Shown: positions 26,801 through 38,800 of the stretch, piece after piece
Layout of the letters: each line of letters opens with the position of its first letter
Numbering within the stretch: position 1 is the first letter of the stretch
Source: Arenicola marina
Lineage: Eukaryota > Annelida > Polychaeta > Arenicolidae
Assembly: GCA_964019135.1 (NCBI GenBank)
Contig: OZ025249.1
Coordinates: 18,501,088 to 18,565,087 of the forward strand
Length of the DNA stretch: 64,000 nucleotides
Reading direction: 5' to 3'
The notes under the pieces: generated by a model
Seen by the model: the letters and a program-made list of their open reading frames with translations, nothing else
Databases searched by the model: none
What the model was told of the DNA's origin: nothing
Program-made: the position numbers and the translations under genes

Positions 26801-29800
26801 TTTAATTCATTCTAAGGTGACAGGAAACAAGTGGAAGAGTTTACACGAGTTTATGGAAAATAGGGTAAACATAACTCTACAATACATATCCACAGGTGCA
26901 AACATTTTGTACAAAAATAGCCAAAATGTTTTTCGGAACTTGTCTAAGATTTTATACGTTGATAATTATCTAATAATACATGTAAATGTGTATTTAAATA
27001 TAGTTTCAGTTAACTGCCTCTCATTGGAAAACATTTAGCAAAACATATTTTAAAGGCTTAACAAAAATGCTGTCAGATTTTAATGTGACCCTTTGACCAT
27101 TCTTTGCCCCATATTTAGACTTTCTTCAGAAGTCATATTTTTCCATGTAAGTGGCTTACATGTTTGACACGATTTAGTATTATAAATGTATGTCTGGCTG
27201 AAGTGCGGCTACAGTTGTCTCCTTGTAAAGAGAGTGATATTTCCAGCTTGTTGGAGCTGGTGAGCAGCTCGGCCAATGACGTGTACACCAAGTTGATCGT
27301 GTCCAGTCTGGATTACACTCGGGATGGCCAGACGCGCATCCTCCTGCGCAAGGCACTCACCAGCGCGTCTGAGGTCAGTGGCCAATCAGTGGTTACCTCA
27401 AGTCACCAGTGTTGACTGACATGCACTTTTAATTGTAACAATGTAGAGGTAGCCGTTCATGTTTAAAATCGTCACCAATAAAGAAATCGTTATATATGCT
27501 AAGTTTAAGGTTACTCATCCCGCAATATTTTTCTTGAAAAATGTAAAAACTATTTTGACTGGAAATGATGCCTATTTATATTCTTAGCATAGAAGTACAC
27601 ATATTGTATGCAATACAAACCCAGATATATTGTTAAGCCTCTTTTTTTGGCAATTAGTACATCCTATATGAACAAGTGTGGTTTTCTTGTGTACTACGTC
27701 ATCGAAATATGCACATTGCGGCAGTTTTATACCTTTCATCATGCGATAACAGATCTATTTCTTATGAAGGTTACATTTATACAGTCAGACACTGTGTTCT
27801 AAATGTGTTTCCAAAATATTTCGAAAACCATAAGTGAAGTAAAACATTGCTGCATGAGCAGCTTTAAACTTTCTCTCTAAGCATATTACCTGCCATATTG
27901 ATCATTTTACAATAATATTACTTTCATTTGAACAATTAACTTTTGCGCACGTGACCTGTGTGCCCTGACTGAAGATCGTTCGAAATATGGTTTATTATTA
28001 CAAGTTTATGCTATATGTGAAAGTGTCATTCAATAAAGTATAAATACCTTACTTTAGCTCAATGTTATGCTTGTATACAGAACACATTCTTGGAATTCTT
28101 GACTTTTCCACCAGGTTGCTAAGCTCTACTGCGTGAACTTCATCCGAGTTTTGCTGCGAGCCAAAACGGCCTTCCTGAGCACTTGGGGCATGGAGATGTT
28201 GGTCACACAGCTCTACGATCCGTTCAAGACTGTGGCCATGGAAGCGCTGTCCGTCCTGTCGGAGGCGTGTGAGGATGAGGTCAGTTCTCTTAGCTCTATT
28301 GTGGAAGCGTGTCGAGTGTTATTAAACATGTTGCTAATTAAAGCTATCCATGACAGTTTCCGTCAATGGCGTCTTTTTTACATATTGAGCTACATAGAAT
28401 TTTATGTAATGTTTTGACTTTTTTCGCCCCGTGCCCCCCTTATGCCTGCATCTTGAACCTACCCGCCCACCCCCACCCTCACATACACCCGCCGCCTTCG
28501 TTATCGTGAGGTGTGTACAGAGAATTAGAGCTACATTTGTCAAAAGTAACAAGAGCATTTTACATTGTTTTAACCAGAAATATTTCAATCGATTACTTTG
28601 CAGTATGGTTTTTACAATACATGTTAACGGCTGGCGTTATGTTGTAGGCCAATCTGCACTCGTTGGTCAAACAGCGGCCCTCAGTGCTCCACTTGGGCCA
28701 CAAGGGAGCCATGCTGCTCGCTCGCTTCCTCTCCATTCCCGCCGGATTCAAATTCCTCGGGGAAGCCAACTATATCAAACTGGAACTGGAAAAGTGGCAC
28801 ACGGTACGTGTTCTTTGCATTGGGAAAGGGTTTTTGTGTTACCTCTAGTGGTAGTAGACCAGTAGTAGCGGTAACAACAGTAGCGGCAATAACATTGATT
28901 TGATTTGATTGGGGTTTAAAGGCACTTTCAGCCTGTAAGGCTATATCGCGCCATACTGGTTCAGTTCATTCTAAATAACTCAAGAGTCAATACTAAAACC
29001 CTGAAAGTATCAATACATGTGAGTTTGTTGATAAAACAATTGCAAAAATGATAAAGGGTCAATTAGATACGAATGAAACCATGAATGCAGTCAATGTTGA
29101 AACGTTTAATAGACTAATCAAACCCTGAGGATATCAAGTAATGTGATTGAGCAGATTGTTTTAAAACCATGAAAGTGAAGAACGGGCGGAAATAACAAAG
29201 TGGCACACGGTGGGTGGTCTTTACATTGCGAAAGAGTCTTTGTATTACCTCTAGTGGTAATAGACCAGTAGTAGCGGTAACAGCAGTAGCGGCAATAACA
29301 AAGTGGCACACGGTACGTGGTCTTTGCATTGGGAAAGGTTCTTTGTGTTACCCCAATGGTAGTAGACCAGTAGTGACGCTAAGAGCAATAGTAGGGGTAC
29401 TAGCAGTGGTTGCAATATCAATAGATCAATAGTAACTAGAGTAGTAGTGGAGTAGTAGTACCAGCAGTAGTTGCAGTAGAATTAGTAGCATCACTAGTAA
29501 TAGTGGCCACAAAGCAGCAAATCTAGTACCAGCGGTACCAGTGACAATACAAGTACTTGTAGGGATAGTAGCTGCGATAGTCATAGCAGTATTACATTGT
29601 ATTAGCAGCTACAGCTTCACTAGAGCCAATAACATAGCATTATGTACCGTTTGCCAATACTCTATAAATATTGTTTACACAAAGCAGCTACAGTAACAAT
29701 GGTAGTAGTGGGAACTGTAGTAATAATGGTAGTAATACGACCCGTCTGAGATGGTAATGTTCTGTTTTCCCTTGATGAGTCATGATTAGTTATTAAAAAT

Positions 29801-32800
29801 AATGCCTAATAATAATAATGTCTAATTTGTCTTCAGACTTTCAACCGGAAGTACGTGCACCTGGTAGAGGAGCGGCTGAACGAGGCTCTCACCACCTACG
29901 AGAAAACGTACGACGGGACGTACATCCGGAGGTCACACCGAAGGTCAGCCACGCCACCGTAATGCTGTGATGTTCATAACCATTGGAAGGATCAATCTAA
30001 GAACTCTAGCAGTGTCCGCTTGTGCTAGGAGGCTTTTTAAACATAGTATAATAATATATTATTATCATAGTGTTATTTATTAAAGTATTTAATACAATAG
30101 GTTTTATTTTAAGACATTTTCATGCAGTGCGATTTAATGCCCCCTGTGCATCAACAGTATGTGTTTATTAATAGTTCTGTTCTAAATGAATGTGTTTTTG
30201 TGGCCGTACTGGCGAGAAGGTTTCCGGACCCCCATTTAAGCCCTGTGGTGTGTTTTCTCCGACAGACGGCCCCGTCAGGATGTCTATGTACCCGTCCATC
30301 TCTACGGCCAAATGGTCCAACACAAACAGGGCTTCCAGATACTGGAACAAGAGGTCATAGCAAACCCGGCCTTTAAATCAATTTGCGGGGGACGGATGGC
30401 GGGGGGGGGGGGCTCTTTGGTGTTGTGGTTAGCGCACTAAACCGCAGATTAACAGGCCCTGGGTTCGATTCCGGGCTTCGGCACCCAATCTGGCACATGT
30501 TTCATTGATTCATCTGTCTTCGTCCCGGGGGGTTCATTGGCCCAGTTTATCGTTTATTATGTGTACAAAAGCGGCCTAAGACACCAATTCATTTCATTTC
30601 ATCAAATCAATCTTTTGAGAACTTACATGTTCTTGAATGAAAATTTATCTGTCTGTGGCAATATAATTGTAATGATGCTCTGATGTGTGTCACGAATTCT
30701 TCATTCGGCTTGATATAGGTTTCATTGCAATATTCCTATGTTGTCTTGCTCTATCAATCCACACTATTGATAAATTTGTCTTCTCAAAAGTTTCGTGTCT
30801 GATATATACTATATCTTATATACTTCGTGTCTGATATATACTATATCTTACTGTAGTTAGTACTGATACAGTGGTGGTTGTCAATGCATGCCATGTGCTT
30901 AAACGAATAACAGCATAAAACCCTTGGCAGAAATCTTGTGTTTTTGTGGAAATATCGCCATGTTACTTATGTTATTGGGTTTGTTTTTTTCAGAGATATC
31001 TTGATGAATTTATGGAAAGCATATCGGAACAAGTGCTGCACACGGACGAGGACGTTTTGACCTTGAAAGCCGCTCTCTGGGCCGTGGTAGGGCATGCCGC
31101 TCCTTTGTCCACGCCACATAATTATGACGAAAGTGTTCAATCTATATATATACTCACCACCGTTTAAATTTTCTCCCTAATTGGGTGGTAGCTATATGGT
31201 TGGTTTATCTGCCCATGGTACACTGGCTTGAGTGATATGCACATGGCTACAGCCACAACCCTGTCATTGCAGGGCCACATTGGGACCTCTGTCTGGGGGC
31301 TGCGGCTACTCCAGGAACAGAATATCATTCCGGAAATTGTCAAACTGGCGGAGGAGTGCGGTGTGTTTTCTGTCAGAGGGTGAGTCTTACACTACGCACC
31401 TTGTGGCTTCAGGTGGACAATCTTGTGAATGTGAATCTGTAATATGTGTAAAATATTCTCTTTTAACTCGTATTAACACACATGTTAAAGAATATAGTAG
31501 ATTATGTAAACTATGTGCATTTACAATATATTATTAGTTAATTAACTTATTTATGAAGTTAACGAAGGGACTATTTTACGTTACCGGATGTGGAATAGGT
31601 GTTGTAGTTATAACCATTGAAGCTGCCACTGTACTGTTACCGCCTAGCGTGTCTAATGGTTTAGTGGTTTACCTGACTATTGCTCTGGGGCCTTGCAGGA
31701 CGGCGTACTTCGTGCTGGGTCTGTTAGCCGGCACCAAAAAGGGCGCCGACCTCCTTAACAACTACGGCTGGGAGAGCGTGCGCCACAAGCACACCGAGGT
31801 CTGGCCCACGCTCGAGGAGGCTGGCGTCTCCTCGACCGGCCCCGATGATCTGGACTACGGCGGCGGGATTTCCGTGGGGATGGGCCTCGGGGCCGGCATG
31901 GTCCGGGTGCGGGGGTCACCGGCCTGCGCCAGCCTGCAGAGCGTCACCAGCAGTACGAGGTCGGACGGGGGTCAGGGGTCGGGCACCTTGCTGCCGGCCG
32001 TGACGCGGTCTCACCTTGAGGCCGTCGGGGGCGGCGGGGGGCGGGGCGGCGCCAGCTCGTCCTCCTGCAGCTCCAGTCCGCGCCCGACATTCTTCATCGG
32101 CCTCCGATCGCGGTCCAGTACCGGCCCCAGCCCCGGGCTGCTGAGCACTAGCTTGGATACCTCTAACCCCGGGGGCAGCGTGGCGGGCGGAGTCAGGGAT
32201 GGGGTGGAACAAGGCGGCAGGGGGGAGCCCGCCATGGACAGCATCGACGCCTTGGCGTCTGCGCATTGCACGCCGGGTAGTGATCGGGAAGTGCCCGTGG
32301 TAGTAGAAGTGGACCCCAGAGACGTCAGTACCGGGTCCAACGATGCCTCCTTCCTGCCCACCCCGCGCCCGACCTCCCCGTCAGGGAGCGTCGGCAAGGA
32401 CCGCTCCGTCAGCGCCCCGGAGCCCCACGTGACCAACCACGTCCCGCTTACCGCCGAGATCGCTCATTTCCGAAGCCGCTCCGACCCTCAGGAGGGTGCG
32501 GCGGCGGCGGGGGGTGGCGGGCGGGCGGAGCGCCGGGTGCCTGTCTGCCGCTCCTCCAGCCAGATGGTGCACTTCGAGGAGAGCGGCGAGGATCAGAAGG
32601 ACAGCGGCCACGACTCGGGCTGGGACCTGGCCGCCAAGGCGGACGCGGACAACGGGTGCGCGTCCTCGCAGCAGGAGGCGGCTGGTCGGGCGCGGACCGG
32701 CACCAGCCTGTCCGACACCACGGGGTCGGCGCGGACCGGCACCAGCCTGTCCGACACCACGGGGTCGGCGCGCAACGACCAACTGTCGGTACGCGACGAA

Positions 32801-35800
32801 CGCAGCAACAGCAATGGCAGTTCGCTTTCCAAGGCAACCGGCGCGCTGATGCCCAACAACAAGCTTCGCTCGGACAGCGTGCAGACGGACACTTCCAGCG
32901 GCTTCAGCTCGATGGAGTCCTCCACGCACTACCCGACCACCATATCGGAGCACGCGCAGTTGACGCCTATCCCTAGCGCCAGCTCCATTCGGACGGACGC
33001 CAGCCGGCAGTCGCAGTCGCAGGGCAGCAGCGAGGAGTCCATCTCGCAGACACACCCGTCAGACCTGCACCGGCGCATGGCCAACCTGAAGCGGATGCCC
33101 ATGCTGCGACGGCGCTTCTCCAACCCGGGCATGGGCCACATCTCGCCGGCCAGCACCATGGAGCGCGGCGGCAAGAAGGAGCTGAGCGCCGACCCGGAGA
33201 TGGTCGGCTTCACCTCCAACAGGGACCTTCTGGGCTACGCCACGCTGCGGGAGCTCAACCAGCTGCATATGTCCCAGACGAAGGAGATGGAGGCGGACAC
33301 CACGCTGACCAGCGTCTTCGAGGAACACCAGTCGTTCTCGGCGGAAGCCAAGTCCAAGAGCCTCGACTACCGCAGACAGAAATCCAGGTAAGAGTTGGAA
33401 AGTAGTCGAATTTGGCTGAAGGAAAGGAAGTCAAACGCTGGGCGCTTGGACGTCACAACGAGAAGCCTAATAATGAGTTATACTGACTTTCTGGGCCAGG
33501 GATGGTTGACCGAAAACGTAAATTGTAATATTCCATTACGCACCCAACCCCCTGTTGCTTGGGAGATTTACCCTGTTGCAATTTGGGTTAAGGTATGGCA
33601 CCCCCAATCGTGATTTCTAACTGACAATTTGTAATTGGTTGTTTGATTACCGTAATAAAGTCGTTATGTCATGTCACGTTCAGAATGATATCCACTATAA
33701 GACAATGATCTTGCACAACGTTTGTCTCACATCCCATAGTGTGACAGCCGGTGTCTCGGCGTATGCTGCTTTTCGTGTTTTAGTGCTGCTTTAGACCAAC
33801 CCTCGGCAGATTATAAAGTGTCAACCCCCCTGTTGTTCTTTCTAACTGTGGTGAAATATTTAAGCCTTACGTCTTTATTACATAGAAATGCTGCAAAGCG
33901 ATGTGATATATGTTAGTAAGACGACCGAGTTTAACGCCTTGTTGGTGGTGTGAGTTAAGGTAAACATTAATATCTTTAATGTATCTGTATTTTCTTTCCA
34001 CTTTGCCGCCAGAAATGGTTTCAGTAAGACAAAGTTTATCCCCCGGAAGAGACTGACCGAAACCCTCCTGTGTGGATGGTAGTGCCCATTACTTTGCTCG
34101 GGGACTGTGACATTTAGTTATAGTGGAGTAGGCTCATGTCTGGTAGCTGGCAACATGTCGCTTGTAGCCGCAACTGTCGCCGTCCTCCCAAGTTTTGGTT
34201 CAGCTCATAACATCTGTATGTGGCGTGGAGGAGTATCTTTAGAAGACCGACTTCGTGCGCTGATTGTAGTGATTATAATCGAAGGGTACTTGGCCGAAAT
34301 GCTACGTTGGTTTTACGCACAAGGGCGTCTGTCCGGTGCGCTATCTCGCCCAGGGTACAGGCGGCGTGTTATGGTTTTGTGACACGGATATGCGCCATTT
34401 TGGATGTGATGACGTTCGAACTACGACCCGCAACGTACAATAGAACTGGCCCTGTTTAGCCTATTTTGTCCACGTAAGCGCCTAAAACACCAATTCCTTT
34501 CATTTCCACAACTAGACTAGAGTCAGCGCTCGAAGTCGGCGGGTATAAGGAGATGATGCAACATTGTGCCTTCAGTTTTGTGTTGCATATCGGTATCTGT
34601 GTTTCGGTATAAAATGTCTGTCCTTAATTACGGGGTTTTCCTTCATCCGCATCAAGTCACACTTTCATTGAGACGACATGTTGGGAGCTGTTGGGAATCC
34701 TATTGATGCACTAAGGTGTCTGGTCTCGCTTCATTACCTTTCTTCTGCGCCTTGGTAATTGCTGCAACTTCTGATCAGTAATAAGTGGAGGGCAGGAACT
34801 AACAGCCCTCATTGCGCATGTCAGTTTACAGCCTTAACGTTACCTTGATAAATCATTCCTTACAAATTTGTTACGCGGCTAAACAGATGGTATAATTTGG
34901 CTTCGAAATTGAGGATGACCTCTATCTATACAGTTAAACGTGGTTTTGTACAACCTCTCATGCGGCAAGCGATAAAAACTTTTCCTCATTTTAGTTCTGA
35001 TAAAAAGCGTCGCCGCCATAGATTAGACGACCTGATTCTCGACGATTAACTGGTCGTAGGTGCGTATTTTGGTAACCCCTCATACGTTTCGAGCGGCTGC
35101 CCTAAGCGCTCACCCTATTGACTGCGCCTTGATGTAAGTCACCAATAATTGTGACTTTCGCGAAGAAAGCAATCAGTCAAATGCCGAATATCAATCCACG
35201 TGACTTTACCTTCAATTTAAGTTTCCTTAGCAATTATCTAAAATGGGCAAAAAATGACGTACAAGCTTCACTGTACTATTAACTCCAGCACAAACCTAAT
35301 GGCTACATACTAACTATAATAAATAAATAAATATTAATAAGGCATGTTTACGGTTAATACCCCTTACTGAAAATTAGGAAGCTCTTAAGAAAATTAGGTT
35401 TGTCGCTGAAGGATTGTTATGGAGGTAAGAAGACGTTGCCAATGCTATAGAGAATCTTCACCGAATTAAATTGAATTAAATGTATACATATATTGGATTT
35501 ATGACATGGCGTAGTTACCTATAATGTGTTGCATATCCTTATAATATTACCATTCCTGGATGAGTCACGCGTGATACTTGAAATATCTCTCATTATCTCG
35601 AGTATGTCACGTGTCGTTTTGATTAGATCACGTGGGTTCTTCATACTCTCGTTATATATTCTTTACCGATACTAATATCTCTATATCTGTATATATCCGT
35701 AAATTGTGGGGTAACGAGGTATCGTGCTGGTTTGCCTTCTTGCATCCAGCACGTTGCTATGATGATATTAATAGATAAAACAATATCAAATCTATACTAG

Positions 35801-38800
35801 AGAACGTAAATATCAAATCGATAATAGTTAACGTAATAGCCAAACATATAATGTTGTCTTAAGATGATTTTAACATAAAAACAGTAACTTGGATATTTGA
35901 AATGATCGAAGCTGACAAAATGATGTTCCTTGCAAACATTCATGATCATGATAAAATGCGTGATCCATACATATGGAGAATAATTTGTTGTCAATTTAGA
36001 TGTCTTCTCTCTGTCTAGTTTTGATTTCAGCCAGACACGGATCATATTTGATGAATAGTTGATCGATATTGGCCATGACTACAAATAGGCGAAATGCATA
36101 TACATTAGTTGATGTTACAATATAAATACTTTGTTTGTGTAGGTTGTTGACATTATACCTAAGGTAGGTGTAATGATGTGTTTAACTATAAACTAACATA
36201 AATCCCAGGCCGGTATTGACCAATGATTCATTTCCCGGTACCAGTGGCCTAAGCAAGGGGGCAAACGTGAGCAGCGCATCACTGGAGGACCTCAACGCGT
36301 CGCCAGGGGGCGGTCTACCCCAGGTGCCCAGCGCGGGAAATCTGGTGGCGCGCAACATGTCGTCCACCAACCTCCGCCGTCTCAAGTCGTCCAAGCGGTT
36401 GGCGGGAAGGGCCGAGTACATCGGGATCTGTCTGCCCGTCGACATCTCCATGATCTTCCAGGTCAGTGGGCAGCCTGGAGGGGTGTTAGACGGACTGGGC
36501 AGCCTGGAGGGGTGTTAGACGGACTGGGCAGCTGTTAGACAGACTGAACGGTTGTTAGACGGTCTGGACGGCTCTTTGACGAACTGGACGGCTCTTAGAC
36601 GGACTGGACGGCTCTTAGACAGACTGGACGGCTCTTAGACAGACTGGACGGCTGTCAGACGGACTGGACGGCTGTTAGACGGACTGAACGGCTGTTAGAC
36701 GGACTAAACGGCTGTTAGACGGACTGGACGGTTGTTAGACTGGACGGATGTTAGACTGGACGGCTCTTAGACGGACTGGACGGCTCTTAGACGGACTGGG
36801 CGGCTCTTCGACAGACTGGACGGCTGTTAGAAGGACTGGACGGCTCTTAGACAGACTGGACGGCTCTTAGTCGGACTGGACGGCTGTTAGACAGACTGGA
36901 CGGCTCTTAGTCGGACTGGACGGCTGTTAGACGGTCTGGGCGGCTCTTTGACGGACTGGACGGCTGTTAGACAGACTGGACGGCTCTTAGACTGGACGGC
37001 TGTTAGACGGACTGGACGGCTGTTAGACAGACTGAACGGCTGTTAGACGGACTGGACGGTTGTTAGACAGACTGGACGGCTGTTAGACGGACTAAACGGC
37101 TGTTAGACGGACTGGACGGATGTTAGACAGACTGGACGGATGTTAGACAGACTGGAAGGCTGTTAGACAGACTGGACGGATGTTAGATAGACTGGACGGC
37201 TGTTAGACGGACTGGACGGCTCTTAGACAGACTGGACGGCTGTTTAGACGGACTGGACGATTGTTAGACGGACTGGACGGCTCTTAGACGAACTGGACGA
37301 TTGTTAGACGGACTGGACGGCTGTAAGACGGACTGGATGGCTGTTAGACAGACTGGACGCCTCTTAGACTGGACGGCTCTTAGACTGGACGGCTGTTAGA
37401 CAGACTGGACGGCTGTTAGACAGACTGGACGGCTGTTAGACAGACTGAACGGCTGTTAGACGGACTAAACGGTTGTTAGACAGACTGGACGGATGTTAGA
37501 CAGACTGGACGGCTTTTAGACGGACTGCACGGTTGTTAGACAGACTGGACGGCTGTTAGACGGACTGGACGGCTCTTAGACAGACTGGACGGCTGTTAGA
37601 CGGACTGGACGGCTGTTAGACAGACTGGACGGCTGTTAGACAGACTGGACGGCTGTTAGACGGACTGGACGGCTGTTAGACGGTCTGGACGGCTGTTAAA
37701 CAGACTGGACGGCTGTTAAACAGACTGGACGGCTGTTAGACAGACTGGACGGCTGTTAGATCTGACCGTGCAATGAAGGCCGTTACACGTGTATCTGACC
37801 GTGCAATGATGGCCGTTACACGTGTATCTGACCGTGCAATGATGGCCGTTACACGTGTATCTGACCGTGCAACGATGGCCGTTACACGTGTATCTGACCG
37901 TGCAATGAAGCCGGTTACACGTGTATCTGACCGTGCAATGAAGGCCGTTACACGTGTATCTGACCGTGCAATGAAGGCCGTTACACGTGTATCTGACCGT
38001 GCAATGATGGCCGTTACACGTGTATCTGACCGTGCAATGATGGCCGTTACACGTGTATCTGACCGTGCAATGATGGCCGTTACACGTGTATCTGACCGTA
38101 CAATGAAGGCCGTTACACGTGTATCTGACCGTGCAATGATGGCCGTTACACGTGTATCTGACCGTGCAATGATGGCCGTTACACGTGTATCTGACCGTGC
38201 AATGATGGCCGTTACACGTGAATCTGACCGTGCAATGAAGGCCGTTACACGTGTATCTGACCGTGCAATGATGGCCGTTACAGGTGTATCTGACCGTGCA
38301 ATGATGGCCGTTACACGTGAATCTGACCGTGCAATGAAGGCCGTTACACGTGTATCTGACCGTGCAATGATGGCCGTTACACGTGTATCTGACCGTGCAA
38401 TGATGGCCGTTACACGTGTATCTGACCGTGCAATGATGGCCGTTACACGTGAATCTGACCGTGCAATGAAGGCCGTTACACGTGTATCTGACCGTGCAAT
38501 GATGGCCGTTACACGTGTATCTGACCGTGTAATGAAGGCCGTTACACGTGAATCTGACCGTGCAATGAAGGCCGTTACACGTGTATCTGACCGTGCAATG
38601 ATGGCCGTTACACGTGTATCTGAACGTGCAATGATGGCCGTTACACGTGTATCTGACCGTGCAATGATGGCCGTTACACGTGTATCTGACCGTGCAATGA
38701 TGGCCGTTACACGTGTATCTGACCGTGCAATGATGGCCGTTACACGTGTATCTGACCGTGCAATGAAGGCCGTTACACGTGTATCTGACCGTGCAATGAT

